Position numbers and translations under genes: made by a program. This document shows, piece by piece, positions 8,331 through 18,235 of a stretch of 64,000 bases of DNA. Numbering within the stretch: the stretch's first letter is position 1; each line of letters begins with the position of its first letter. The notes under the pieces were generated by a model. The model had not been told where the DNA came from and ran no database searches. It saw nothing but the letters and a program-made list of their open reading frames with translations. The stretch is from positions 1 to 64,000 of the forward strand of contig CAIPLT010000059.1 of NCBI GenBank assembly GCA_903865935.1, read 5' to 3'. The stretch is from Caldifarciminota bacterium (GTDB lineage: Bacteria > Hydrothermota > Tepidihabitantia > Tepidihabitantales > CAIPLT01).

Positions 8331-8764
8331 CATTTTGTAATTTATACTATCAGTATAACAAAAAATCTCATACGATTTTAATCTAACAAGCTAAATACCA
8401 TATTCTTAATTCAAAATTCTCCTAAGCAGGGGGTAGAATTCCTCCCGTTGGGTACGAAATCTAATGGGAAAGCAGTTATGCGAGTGTTTTTTGGATTGCT
8501 CAGGCTATTTTTTTTAGCATATATTTCAGAAGAAATCAACCTATTTATTATAGATATTATTTCTCTGTCAATAAGTAAATCTATCACGAATTATTTCAGG
8601 AAATATAACAGACGACATTTCGGGTCATAAAATATGGCATCTGTCACGGAGATATTTAAGGTATAAACCATACCATGAGAAAAATCCAACAGATGTCAAA
8701 GGTTAATTTCGAGGGTTCTGAATAAGTTATGGATACGCTGATTAAAAAACAGAATTATATAAAC

Positions 8765-11626
8765 TTATCGCATTGCCGAACCCAAGGATATTCGCCAGGC
8801 TTTTTCCATATCCTTAAGTTTTAGATTTATGATTGAATGACCGTTAATTCCTGATATTTTCATCATATCAGATGCGGTTGTTTTGCCAATTTCAGCATAA
8901 GGCAAGTTTTTCATTATTGATTCAAACTTCGCTTTATTCTGTCTTGAAACAGATACAAGGAAACGGGTGTTTGATTCAGAGAAAAGAAGGACATTGTCTT
9001 TATCCGCTATCCGCTGTTCACTGACCGCTTTTATCTTACGTAAAAAGACTTCTGCACCAATGCCGCCTGCAAAACACATTTCAGCCAAAGCGACTGACAG
9101 ACCGCCTTCGGATAAATCGTGACACGCAGAAACCAGACCAGATTTTATCACCTGATGCATAGCACGGAAAATGTTTATACCTTGATGGGGATAAACTTTT
9201 GGCGCATCAAGCCCGGCACAGGTTTTTCCGATAAGATAAATTAGTTCATCCGCTCGCTTAAAGTCCATTGTTACAGTTTTTTCAATATCTGGTATGACAC
9301 TAATCGCAGAAATAAGAAGCGTTGATGGAATTGAAATCTTTTCTCCATTAATTGCTTTATATTCGTTGTAAAGACTATCTTTGCCGGATATGAACGGCGT
9401 GCCATAGACTTTTGCGATATCATAACATGCTTGGCAAGCTTGAACCAGACCAGCTAAAATTTCGGGTTTTTCTGGATTGCCCCAGCAGAAATTATCAAGG
9501 ATTGCGGTTTTATCCGGGTCGCCACCCACCGCAACCAAGTTTCTTACAGCTTCGTCAATTGCTGATGCTGCCATCCAATAAGCATCTTTATCATATTGCG
9601 GGGCAAGTCCGCAGCTAATCACTACCGCTTTTTTGGAATCGGGAACAGGTTGTATTACGCATGCATCAGATGGACCATTATTAGTTTTTCCGGCAAATGG
9701 TTTGATACTGGTTTTACCCTGTACTTCAAAATCATACTGCCTAATAACCCACTCTTTACTGGCGATGTTATAAGAGTTTAGCAGACCCAAAATTATCTTA
9801 TTGTAATCATTATTCGCTATCCACTGTTCACCGGCTGCTTTTTTTGCGATTTGCGGCTTGCGATAAACTGCGAGAGTTCTTTTTGGTAAACCTTCATGCA
9901 GGAACTTTAAATCAATATTACCAACTTCTTTATTATGAAAGCGCAATTGGAGCCTGTCCGTATTTGTGACAATGCCGATTTGCGATGACTCGACATTGTG
10001 CATGTTACAGACATCAAGAAATTTTCTTAATTTCGCTTTTGGCACAAATAGTATCATCCGTTCCTGTGCTTCAGATATCCAGATTTCAGTGTATGACAAC
10101 CCGGCATATTTAAGCGGGACTTTATCCAAATTTACAATCGCACCGCATTTGCCAAGCTCGCCGATTGCGGATGACAAGCCGCCACCACCGCAGTCAGTTG
10201 TTGCGTTGAATAAATCCAAATCCCTTGCCACGAGCATCGCGTCGGTAACTTTTTTCTCTTCAATCGGGTTGCCAATCTGCACTGCGCCAGATGATATCTG
10301 CTTGGATTCGCCGTCCAGCGCCAGCGAAGCGAACGTTACGCCGTGAATGCCATCCCGACCAGTTCTGCCGCCGACCAACACGATTATATCGCCGGGGACA
10401 ATCTTTTTTTTAATCTTATTGCGCGGTATAATGCCGACCGTTCCGCAATAGACCAAAGGATTAGCAACAAATCCTTCGTCAAAATATACTGCGCCAGATG
10501 CGGTCGGAATTCCCATTCGGTTGCCATAATCCCGAACTCCGCCAACCACCCCTTTGATTATTCGTTTTGGGGCAAGTACGCCCGACGGGACTTTTTCTTT
10601 AGGCATATCAGGCGGGGCAAAGCAGAATACATCAGTGTTAAGAATCGGTTTGGCACCAAGTCCGGTTCCAAGGCAATCACGAATCACTCCGCCAATGCCG
10701 GTTGCGGCACCACCATACGGCTCCAGTGCCGAAGGGTGATTATGGGTTTCGACCTTGAATGAAATACCATGTTTATTATCAAATTCTATCACGCCCGAGT
10801 TATCTTCAAATACCGACAGGCACCATTTTCGGTTCAGTTCTTTGGTCACTTTCTTGATATATGATTTTAAAAGACCATTGATAACTTGCTTGTTTTTTCC
10901 ATTAGCGAAAATAATATCAGCGGCAAATGTTTTATGCTTGCAATGTTCAGACCAGGTCTGGGCAAATGTTTCCAGCTCAATATCGGTCGGATTTCGGTCA
11001 AGCTTTTTGTAATACTTCTGCAGAGCAAGCATTTCGTCCGTATTAAGCGCTAAAAGGCGTGAAACAGAAATTTCCTGTAATTCCTGTTTGGTTTTCCCTA
11101 GAAGATTTATATATTGGACTTTAACTTTTCTGGTATCAACAGGATATTTGACAAAAGACGAGTAAAATTTTTCTGGTATCGGTTCCTGGATTAAAGGATT
11201 GTAAAACAAGTCCTGCGCAATCTTTTTAACATTATTTATTGAAATCGTGCCAGAAAATATATATCGCTTGGCGGTTTTTATTATACAGTCTTTGTATTTC
11301 AGGTCGGCGAGTGATTCTTTAATACTTTCCGCGGTCGGGTCCATCACACCCAGCTTATAAACAATTTCAATTGACTTGCTAGTCCTTTTAATCCTGGAAT
11401 CTTCTAATTTTCTAATCTTGAATTTTTCTGCTACCGGGTCACAGATATACTGCCGTCCGATTTTTTCTGTGTCCTGATTAGATATATTGCCTGACAGGTA
11501 ATAAATATAAACAATCTCAAGGTCTTTAAATCCTTTGATTCCCAGGTCAGATATGTTATTCTTTAATATGACTGTTTCCGGGTTATCACCCAACTTGGTT
11601 ATCTCTATTGCCCAGAGATTATTCAC
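8765..11626 (-). CDS. purL: Phosphoribosylformylglycinamidine synthase, PurL with N-terminal PurS-like region
   Basis: Catalyses the ATP-dependent amidation of FGAR to FGAM in purine synthesis. The 953-residue protein is longer than small PurL (about 730) and shorter than fused PurL-PurQ (about 1300). Residues 1-160 look like two PurS-type repeats (one with GVMDPTAESIKESLADL). The rest is the two-fold ATP-grasp-like PurL core with TWSEHCKHK, VETHNHPSA, GGRTGRDGIHG, DCGGGGLSSA and SGKDSLYNEY. The glutaminase domain is absent, so a separate PurQ is required. It starts 24 bp after the nucleotide-sugar dehydrogenase gene and is probably co-transcribed. Confidence 0.95.
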   Translation of the reverse strand: MNNLWAIEITKLGDNPETVILKNNISDLGIKGFKDLEIVYIYYLSGNISNQDTEKIGRQYICDPVAEKFKIRKLEDSRIKRTSKSIEIVYKLGVMDPTAESIKESLADLKYKDCIIKTAKRYIFSGTISINNVKKIAQDLFYNPLIQEPIPEKFYSSFVKYPVDTRKVKVQYINLLGKTKQELQEISVSRLLALNTDEMLALQKYYKKLDRNPTDIELETFAQTWSEHCKHKTFAADIIFANGKNKQVINGLLKSYIKKVTKELNRKWCLSVFEDNSGVIEFDNKHGISFKVETHNHPSALEPYGGAATGIGGVIRDCLGTGLGAKPILNTDVFCFAPPDMPKEKVPSGVLAPKRIIKGVVGGVRDYGNRMGIPTASGAVYFDEGFVANPLVYCGTVGIIPRNKIKKKIVPGDIIVLVGGRTGRDGIHGVTFASLALDGESKQISSGAVQIGNPIEEKKVTDAMLVARDLDLFNATTDCGGGGLSSAIGELGKCGAIVNLDKVPLKYAGLSYTEIWISEAQERMILFVPKAKLRKFLDVCNMHNVESSQIGIVTNTDRLQLRFHNKEVGNIDLKFLHEGLPKRTLAVYRKPQIAKKAAGEQWIANNDYNKIILGLLNSYNIASKEWVIRQYDFEVQGKTSIKPFAGKTNNGPSDACVIQPVPDSKKAVVISCGLAPQYDKDAYWMAASAIDEAVRNLVAVGGDPDKTAILDNFCWGNPEKPEILAGLVQACQACYDIAKVYGTPFISGKDSLYNEYKAINGEKISIPSTLLISAISVIPDIEKTVTMDFKRADELIYLIGKTCAGLDAPKVYPHQGINIFRAMHQVIKSGLVSACHDLSEGGLSVALAEMCFAGGIGAEVFLRKIKAVSEQRIADKDNVLLFSESNTRFLVSVSRQNKAKFESIMKNLPYAEIGKTTASDMMKISGINGHSIINLKLKDMEKAWRISLGSAMR

Positions 11627-11650
11627 GAGGATTACTGATTATTTTATTTA

Positions 11651-12961
11651 TTAGCTTTTATTGCCTAATGTATAAACTTTTTTACTGGTTCGGTTTTTAA
11701 TCAGGTTACGCGTGTCCAAAATCAGACGGCTGTGATTTAAGATAAAATTCGCATCATATTTATTGTGGTCAGTCAGAATTAAGACACAATCAGCTTTTTT
11801 TAATGCCTCAGCGGTCAGTGGGACTGATTTAAACACTTTGTTTTCAATCTTAAACATCGGAACATACGGGTCGTTATACGAGATTTTCTTGACTTTATCA
11901 ATTAAAAGCTCCATAACTTTTATTGCCGGAGAATGACGGGTATCTTCGACATTTTTCTTAAATGCCGCTCCGATAATAAAGAGCGAAGCACCTTTGGAAC
12001 AGACACAGTTTTCACCGAAGATTTCAAATAGTCTATCAACAACTTTAAACGGCATATTTTCATTAACCTGAGCGGCCAATTCAATAAAATTAGAGTGAAA
12101 ATCATACTCGCGGGCTTTCCATGCCAGATAATACGGGTCAATCAGAATACAATGACCGCCAATACCAGGTCCGGGATAGAATGGCATGTAGCCGAACGGT
12201 TTTGACTTTGCCGCATTGATTACTTCCCAGATATCAATATTACCCATTCGCTCGCACATTAAAGCTAGCTCGTTAACCAGAGCGATATTAACACTGCGAA
12301 AAATATTTTCCAGCAGTTTGGACATTTCGGCAACCCGCGGATTAGAGACCGCAACGACTTTATCGACAAACTGAGCATAGAATAACTCGGATAATTTAGT
12401 GCAGGTTTTGGTTACACCGCCAACCACAACCGGCGTGGTTTTAGTGTTAAATATTTTATTGCCCGGGTCAATTCGTTCTGGCACAAAAGAAAGATAAAAA
12501 TCTTTGCCGGCTTTAAGCCCAGTTTTTTCTAAAACTGGCAGTAAAACTTTCTCGGTTGTTTCTGGATAAGTGGTACTGCGTAGGATGATAAGCTGTTCTT
12601 TCCTTAGATATTTGGCAATCTCTTTGCCCGAATCAACAATATAAGAAACGTCCGGGTCTTTTGATTTGGTGAACGGGGTCGGCACGCAGATATTGATAAT
12701 ATCGCATTTCCCGCAGATTTTGTAATTTTCGTATGCGATGACTTTCTTAGCAGCAACCAACGGGGAGAGTTCTTTCGAAGACACATCCTCGATAAAGCTC
12801 TTGCCTAAATTTATTGAAGTCACCTTGCTTTTATCAACATCAATACCCAAGACATGATAACCGACTTTGGCAATTTCAACTGCCAAGGGCAGACCGACAT
12901 ATCCTAAACCAACAATGCCGATTTTGGCAGTGCGTTTAAGAATTTTATTCTGTAAATCCAT
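11651..12961 (-). CDS. UDP-N-acetyl-D-glucosamine/UDP-sugar 6-dehydrogenase, WbpA/WecC family
   Basis: Oxidises C6 of a nucleotide sugar to the uronic acid in two NAD-dependent steps, for surface polysaccharide synthesis. The 436 residues show the N-terminal Rossmann motif GLGYVGLPLA, the substrate loop PERIDPGN, the catalytic-cysteine motif GGHCILIDPYYL (Cys271) and a C-terminal UDP-binding domain with GAAFKKNVEDTRHSPA. The PGPGIGGHCILIDP form is typical of the UDP-HexNAc group rather than UDP-glucose dehydrogenase. A Shine-Dalgarno sequence (GGAGG) precedes the ATG. No other polysaccharide genes adjoin it. Confidence 0.88.
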   Translation of the reverse strand: MDLQNKILKRTAKIGIVGLGYVGLPLAVEIAKVGYHVLGIDVDKSKVTSINLGKSFIEDVSSKELSPLVAAKKVIAYENYKICGKCDIINICVPTPFTKSKDPDVSYIVDSGKEIAKYLRKEQLIILRSTTYPETTEKVLLPVLEKTGLKAGKDFYLSFVPERIDPGNKIFNTKTTPVVVGGVTKTCTKLSELFYAQFVDKVVAVSNPRVAEMSKLLENIFRSVNIALVNELALMCERMGNIDIWEVINAAKSKPFGYMPFYPGPGIGGHCILIDPYYLAWKAREYDFHSNFIELAAQVNENMPFKVVDRLFEIFGENCVCSKGASLFIIGAAFKKNVEDTRHSPAIKVMELLIDKVKKISYNDPYVPMFKIENKVFKSVPLTAEALKKADCVLILTDHNKYDANFILNHSRLILDTRNLIKNRTSKKVYTLGNKS

Positions 12962-13032
12962 TATTCCTCCAGTAATTTTAATCTTAAAAAACTTGAATAT
13001 TCTATTTGTTTATAAGACATCTGTAAGAATTA

Positions 13033-13060
13033 ATCTTATCCAATGTATGGTAAAAGTCAA
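13033..13060 (-). promoter_or_regulatory. Promoter of the nucleotide-sugar dehydrogenase-purL unit
   Basis: Minus strand: TTGACT (13060-13055), 16-bp spacer, TAAGAT (13038-13033). The leader is about 65 nt and ends in TGGAGGAATA before the ATG at 12961. Confidence 0.5.
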
Positions 13061-13070
13061 CAACTAATTT

Positions 13071-15644
13071 CTACTCAATTTTGACTGGCGATCGTTGTCC
13101 ACCAAGGATTTTAAATACTTCAAACCAGACAATACTGATTATGGCCGCGATCAGCGAAGCGATTAAAAAAGGTGGTCCGGGCGGGGCAAAAAGGAAAACA
13201 CGGTTTAATACCGGCACATAAAGTATCAAACCCAAAGCAATTATTGTGACTAAAAATATCCAGCGCAGGGCATGGTTTTTGGATGAAAATAGAGTCTGCC
13301 AGAACGGCCTGGTCCAGGAGCGATTAGTCAGTATCAAACCAAGGTTTGTTACGACGATTGTTGAAAAGGCAATCGCCCGCGCTTCTTCGGCACCATGCCC
13401 ATTGTAAAACATATAGAGATAAACACCGACTACCACGAGCATTGCAATAAACCCTTGTATAAAACTGATAAGAATTCTGTTCCGACCAAACAGCGGTTCT
13501 TTAATACTAACCGGCGGTCGGTTCATTATATCCTTTTCATCGGGCTCGGCTTCAAAAACGACCGAACAAACTGGGTCAATAATCAGTTCCAGAAATGCGA
13601 TGTGAATCGGTAAAAGCACAAGCGGCCAGTTGAATAAAACTGGCAGAATTGACATGCCGGCAATCGGCACATGGACCGCGATAATATAAGACATTGCTTT
13701 TTTCAGATTGTCGGATATGCGGCGACCCATTTTTATTGCTTGGACAATTGATGAAAAATCATCGTCCAGCAAAACTAATGCGGATGCCTCGCGGGCAACG
13801 TCGGTTCCTCTGCCGCCCATTGCGATTCCGATATGGGCCGATTTTAGGGCCGGCGCATCATTAACACCATCACCGGTCATTACGGTAATTTCTCCGTTAG
13901 CTTTCAGCGCTTCAACAATTCTCAATTTCTGTTCTGGTACAACCCGGGCAAAGATATTTGCGGTTTTAATTTTTTCTTTAAGTTCAGCGTCGTTCATTTT
14001 GTCTAATGCCGGTCCGGTTATTATATGCCCCGATGATTTTAAGCCAATCTGTTTTGCGATATTCTGGGCAGTGCTTGGATAATCTCCAGTAATCATAATA
14101 ATCCGTATTCCGGCATGATAACATTCATTAACTGCGGCTTGCACAGTTGGTTTAACCGGATCTTCAAAACCGATAAGTCCGAGAAACCGAAAATCGAAAT
14201 CGTGCTGTTCCTCGGGTAATCCGGACTTATGGAATAATGCCCGGGCAACACCGATTACCCTTAAACCATCACTCGCCATCAAATTAATATGCTGCTTCAG
14301 CTTGCTTACTTCATTTTCACCCATGTGGCACAAGTCAGCAATCGCCTCGGGCGCGCCCTTGGAAGCAATTAAATAATCATGACCATCCGGTGATTTCCAG
14401 ACATTAGAAAGCGCGAGCAGGGCTTTGGATAAAGGATATTCACGAATGTGTTCCCAGTTATCGTGCAGATGTTCGGTGTTAGACAGAGTAAAAACCCCGA
14501 GACTTTTTATCGCTTTCTCCATCGGGTCAAACGGATCTTTCTGGCTGGCAAGAATTCCGTATTCGACAAGTTCATGGAATGTTTCGGGCAACTCTTCTTT
14601 TTTACTTAAATCAATATCATGGAAATAATCCGATGCGAAAATCCGCTTAACGGTCATAAGGTTCATTGTTAAAGTGCCGGTTTTATCAACGCACAGAACG
14701 GTTGCTGAACCCAGGGTCTGAATCGCCTGCGAGCGCCGGGTCAGGACATTTTTCTGTGACATCCGCCACGCGCCCAAGGCAAAAAATATTGTTAATACAA
14801 CCGGGAACTCCTCGGGCAGAATTGCCATTGCCAGAGTTAAGCCGGAAAGAAACGCATTTAGCCAGGTTCCACGGAAGAGGCCATAAATTATTACCACTGC
14901 CAGGCACAAAACCAGACCGGCTAACAAGAAATTTTTTACCAGCCGGGTGGTCTGTTTCTTTAGTGGGGTATCTTCACTTTCAAGTGATTTTAATGCCTTG
15001 CCGATTTTGCCGATTTCGCTGGCAATTCCGATTGATTGCACGACCCCAACCCCGGTTCCTTGCACGACTAATGTGCCAGAATAAACGAATGGCAGATCAT
15101 CTCCACCTGGACGGCCGATTTTAATGTTAGTAAAGGATGCAGACTTTCTGACTGACACTGACTCGCCGGTCAACAAAGACTCGTCGACTAAAAGATTAAC
15201 ACACGAAATAACCTTTGCATCGGCCGGTACCCGGTCGCCTTCTTTTAAGATGATAATATCATCACGCACCACGTCCCGACCAGAGATTCTTTTCTGGATG
15301 CCATCGCGGATAACCAGGGCGCGTGGACTGGACATGTCACGCAACGCTTCCAGGGTGCGCTCGGTCTTGCGTTCCTGATAAAATGTGATGCCGAGCACAA
15401 CAAAGACAAAACCTAATAGCACCAGTGCATCTTCTTTGTTTCCCAGTAAAAGATAGACCACGCCTGAGGCAATTAATAAAAGAAACATCGGTTCTTTGAC
15501 AATATCAAATGCAATCGAAAAGATATTTCTTTTCTTAGCCGAAGGAATTTCGTTATATCCTTCTGCCTTAATGCGATTTAATACATCAGTCTCGGTAAGT
15601 CCTTTGATGTTTTCAATCCTTACGTTGTTTTTAGTATCGGCCAT
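13071..15644 (-). CDS. Cation-transporting P-type ATPase, P2 (calcium pump-like) group
   Basis: An 857-residue ion pump of the inner membrane. Visible landmarks are the actuator TGES loop (LLTGESVSV, near 158-166), a transmembrane-4 motif PEEFP (277-281) where Ca2+ pumps usually have PEGLP, the phosphorylated aspartate Asp320 in DKTGTLT, and the hinge motif TGDGVNDAPAL. A cation-ATPase N-terminal region and C-terminal transmembrane segments are present, and no heavy-metal N-terminal domain. Calcium is the likeliest substrate by family, but PEEFP leaves ion choice open. It is separate from its neighbours. Confidence 0.9.
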   Translation of the reverse strand: MADTKNNVRIENIKGLTETDVLNRIKAEGYNEIPSAKKRNIFSIAFDIVKEPMFLLLIASGVVYLLLGNKEDALVLLGFVFVVLGITFYQERKTERTLEALRDMSSPRALVIRDGIQKRISGRDVVRDDIIILKEGDRVPADAKVISCVNLLVDESLLTGESVSVRKSASFTNIKIGRPGGDDLPFVYSGTLVVQGTGVGVVQSIGIASEIGKIGKALKSLESEDTPLKKQTTRLVKNFLLAGLVLCLAVVIIYGLFRGTWLNAFLSGLTLAMAILPEEFPVVLTIFFALGAWRMSQKNVLTRRSQAIQTLGSATVLCVDKTGTLTMNLMTVKRIFASDYFHDIDLSKKEELPETFHELVEYGILASQKDPFDPMEKAIKSLGVFTLSNTEHLHDNWEHIREYPLSKALLALSNVWKSPDGHDYLIASKGAPEAIADLCHMGENEVSKLKQHINLMASDGLRVIGVARALFHKSGLPEEQHDFDFRFLGLIGFEDPVKPTVQAAVNECYHAGIRIIMITGDYPSTAQNIAKQIGLKSSGHIITGPALDKMNDAELKEKIKTANIFARVVPEQKLRIVEALKANGEITVMTGDGVNDAPALKSAHIGIAMGGRGTDVAREASALVLLDDDFSSIVQAIKMGRRISDNLKKAMSYIIAVHVPIAGMSILPVLFNWPLVLLPIHIAFLELIIDPVCSVVFEAEPDEKDIMNRPPVSIKEPLFGRNRILISFIQGFIAMLVVVGVYLYMFYNGHGAEEARAIAFSTIVVTNLGLILTNRSWTRPFWQTLFSSKNHALRWIFLVTIIALGLILYVPVLNRVFLFAPPGPPFLIASLIAAIISIVWFEVFKILGGQRSPVKIE

Positions 15645-15865
15645 TTAATTTATCCGTGCTTGTTAAAGCTAAATTATTTATTATCCAATAAGGAATAATT
15701 TGTGGTCTTGGAAATATTTTGCGGAATTATCTTGATGCTTATTTGACAAGATGAATGATTTTGACTGCTAATATCATTATTAATTAACATCGCATAATTC
15801 TATTAAAGTCAAACCAATTGTCAAGAGACTTTGAAAGGAGGGAGTATTCGGAACTCTTTTGTATA

Positions 15866-15893
15866 TTGACTTATTGCGATAAAACACTAAAAT
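15866..15893 (+). promoter_or_regulatory. Promoter of lepB
   Basis: TTGACT (15866-15871), 16-bp spacer, TAAAAT (15888-15893). Six bases separate the -10 box from the ATG at 15900, so the transcript should begin at or next to the start codon. Confidence 0.65.
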
Positions 15894-15899
15894 CAAAAC

Positions 15900-16607
15900 A
15901 TGAGTAAAAAAACGCTCAAGGAAATTCAGTCCTGGATTGTTGTTATTCTGATTGTGCTGGTGTTACGTGCAACCTTTGTCGAAGGGATGCTCGTGCCAAC
16001 CCAGTCAATGGAAAGTACAATATTTATCGGCGATGCGATTCTGTTTAACCGCTTTATTTACGGTGTAAAAATTCCTTTTACAAACATGCAATTATTTCCG
16101 GGACGCAGTCCCAAACCCGGTAACATTATTGCCTTTAAATCACCGGTTGATAACAGGAACCTGGTCAAGCGTTGCATCGCATTAGAAGGCGATACCGTAC
16201 AGGTTATAAATAAAACAGTATATGTTAATAGTAAAACACGTCTTGAATCATATACCCAATATACTGACCATTCGGTTTATCATGGCACAGAATGGAATCC
16301 GATGTTAGAGAGGTTATGGGAAGACGGAGAGCTGTATAAAAATGTTGACCCGCGTCTGATCAGGGACAATTTCGGACCAGTGATTGTACCAAAAAATTGT
16401 GTATTTATGATGGGCGATAATCGTGATGAGTCATTTGACGGACGGTACTGGGGCCCTTTAAATAAACAGGCATTATTGGGTAAGCCATTAGTGATTTATA
16501 TGTCAATTGACTTAGGCGGACCGCGCCAGAACATGCTTGAAGTGATAAAGTTCTGGCAGTGGAAAGGAATAAGGGTCAATAGAATCGGTAAAGCAATATT
16601 GAGCTAA
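15900..16607 (+). CDS. lepB: Signal peptidase I
   Basis: Membrane-anchored Ser-Lys protease that removes signal peptides from exported proteins. The 235-residue protein has one N-terminal transmembrane segment (about 11-28). The nucleophile is Ser36 in VPTQSMEST and the general base is Lys90 in NLVKRCIALEGD, followed by the family motif MGDNRDESFDGRYWG. An insertion of about 40 residues lies between boxes D and E. The start is fixed by the promoter six bases upstream; no Shine-Dalgarno sequence is seen. Confidence 0.95.
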   Translation: MSKKTLKEIQSWIVVILIVLVLRATFVEGMLVPTQSMESTIFIGDAILFNRFIYGVKIPFTNMQLFPGRSPKPGNIIAFKSPVDNRNLVKRCIALEGDTVQVINKTVYVNSKTRLESYTQYTDHSVYHGTEWNPMLERLWEDGELYKNVDPRLIRDNFGPVIVPKNCVFMMGDNRDESFDGRYWGPLNKQALLGKPLVIYMSIDLGGPRQNMLEVIKFWQWKGIRVNRIGKAILS

Positions 16608-16656
16608 CTTTCACAGGGGAAATATGAAAATAAAAAACTTATTTTGTTAGAGTGAA

Positions 16657-17457
16657 ATGCCTGCCTTTTTTCTCACTTTAAGTCCGATAATACAAGCAGT
16701 AATTGCAGCGTCGGTTGCTTGGGCAGTGACTGCTTTGGGCGCGAGCGCGGTATTTTTAACCCGCGATTTCAACCGTAAGCTTTTTGATGCGATGATGGGT
16801 TTTGCCGCTGGAATTATGCTTGCGGTCTGTTTCTGGTCTTTGCTCGAACCAGCGGTCAGGATGGTTAATGGTCGAGTTTTACCGGCTTTAATTGGTTTCT
16901 TGGTTGGCGGGTTTTCCTTCTGGAACATTGATAAAATTTTACCACACCTCCATTCTGGATTTCCAATCAATGAAGCAGAAGGTGTAAAATCGTCGTTGCG
17001 GGGCAGTATTCTGCTGGTACTGGCAATAACTTTGCATAATATTCCTGAAGGGTTGGCAATCGGAGTTGCATTTGGTGCAGTTTCTGCCGGTTTTTCCACA
17101 ACAACTCTGGCACACGCGGTGACGCTTGCAATTGGGGTTGCAATACAGGATTTTCCCGAAGGCTTGGCGGTGGCATTTCCATTGCGCAGGGAAGGGGTGT
17201 CGCGAACCAAGAGTTTTGGTTATGGAGCGATGTCGGCCTTGGTAGAACCGGTGGGTGCAGTCATTGGTGCCGCAGCAATAGTTTTGACCCGAAGATTATT
17301 GCCTTATGCCTTGGGTTTTTCGGCTGGCGCAATGCTCTTTGTTATTGTCGAGGAATTAATTCCAGAATCCCAACGCGGCGGTAATACTGACCTTGCTACT
17401 TTGTGCACAATCTTTGGGTTTGCCCTGATGATGGTATTAGAGCTGAGCATCGGGTAA
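16657..17457 (+). CDS. ZIP-family metal transporter, ZupT/GufA type
   Basis: A 266-residue inner-membrane protein with about eight hydrophobic segments. The two metal-site helices are clear: HNIPEGLAIGVAFG and QDFPEGLAVAFPLR, the HNxPEG and QxxPEG motifs of the GufA/ZupT branch. It likely imports Zn2+ or another divalent cation. It is about 50 bp after lepB and 33 bp before a DUF998-type membrane protein gene, all on the same strand. Confidence 0.9.
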   Translation: MPAFFLTLSPIIQAVIAASVAWAVTALGASAVFLTRDFNRKLFDAMMGFAAGIMLAVCFWSLLEPAVRMVNGRVLPALIGFLVGGFSFWNIDKILPHLHSGFPINEAEGVKSSLRGSILLVLAITLHNIPEGLAIGVAFGAVSAGFSTTTLAHAVTLAIGVAIQDFPEGLAVAFPLRREGVSRTKSFGYGAMSALVEPVGAVIGAAAIVLTRRLLPYALGFSAGAMLFVIVEELIPESQRGGNTDLATLCTIFGFALMMVLELSIG

Positions 17458-17490
17458 GGCGAATCTGTTAATAGATTAAGGAAAAAAGAA

Positions 17491-18141
17491 ATGAATACAC
17501 AAAAATCATCTTTGAAGCGTATCGGCTATTTATTGGGAATAATCGGTGTAATTCAATTTATTCTTCTGACCGCAATCGCAATGGCGGTTTATCCTGGCGG
17601 ATATTCTTTGTTCGGGAATTTTTTCAGCCAGCTGGGATGCACTGTTTCATCCAATAATCATCTGCCAAGTATACCTTCGCGCATAATTTTTATAATCGCC
17701 TGTACACTAACCGCAGTTCTGAATATTCCTTTTATGCTCGCCTTGCGGACTAATTTTACACAGACCAAAGTAGAAAAAATTCTGAGTGGTATTGGAACTT
17801 TTCTTGGCGTTGCCTCGTCACCATTTCTTTCGCTGATAGCAATTTTCCCGGCAAACCTTCAATTCGGACCGCATATTCTGGCAACCAGACTGTTCTTTCT
17901 TTTGTTCGGCTTGGCAATAATTATTTACACGCCCGCGTTATTTCTAAACAAAACTTATAATAAGATATTAGCTTTTTATGGTGTGCCTGTGGCGATTGCA
18001 GCATTATTATATATCTTCTTGTTTATAAACAACGCCGCATTTCAAAAATTCACAGTCTATTTCATGATTTCCTGGGTAATCGTGCAAGGTGTTTATTTGT
18101 GGAAGAGAAAACAATTTCCTAATGACATAATTAATAAATGA
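17491..18141 (+). CDS. DUF998-like integral membrane protein
   Basis: A 216-residue protein with about six hydrophobic segments. An early segment contains YPGGYSLFGNFFSQLG, which resembles DUF998 family proteins of unknown function. The ATG follows a weak AAGGAAAAAAG ribosome-binding site. It may share a transcript with the ZIP transporter. No catalytic motif is visible and no function is proposed. Confidence 0.7.
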   Translation: MNTQKSSLKRIGYLLGIIGVIQFILLTAIAMAVYPGGYSLFGNFFSQLGCTVSSNNHLPSIPSRIIFIIACTLTAVLNIPFMLALRTNFTQTKVEKILSGIGTFLGVASSPFLSLIAIFPANLQFGPHILATRLFFLLFGLAIIIYTPALFLNKTYNKILAFYGVPVAIAALLYIFLFINNAAFQKFTVYFMISWVIVQGVYLWKRKQFPNDIINK

Positions 18142-18235
18142 TTATAAAAACACATAAAAAAGAGTAAAATATGGGAGTAATAATTAGGACAGCTTTCAAT
18201 GATCAATTATCAATCAAATTACAATTACTCAATTA

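Larger units (their letters stand above)
8152..8764. other. 613-bp gap with terminators and a dispersed repeat
   Basis: Holds a terminator for the hprK operon (8190-8216), a repeat with imperfect inverted ends TTGTCATTCTGAG (8221-8233) and CTCGGGGTGACAC (8294-8306), and a perfect hairpin CAGACC-TGAA-GGTCTG (8315-8330). The rest (8331-8764) shows no convincing gene; a 60-codon open frame at 8448-8630 has no recognisable features. Confidence 0.6.

Noticed and set aside
8448-8630. 60-codon frame in the 8.2-8.8 kb gap
   Set aside because: No promoter, ribosome-binding site or similarity; likely chance.
14666-15124. 152-codon plus-strand frame opposite the P-type ATPase gene
   Set aside because: It is a shadow of the well-supported ATPase coding strand.
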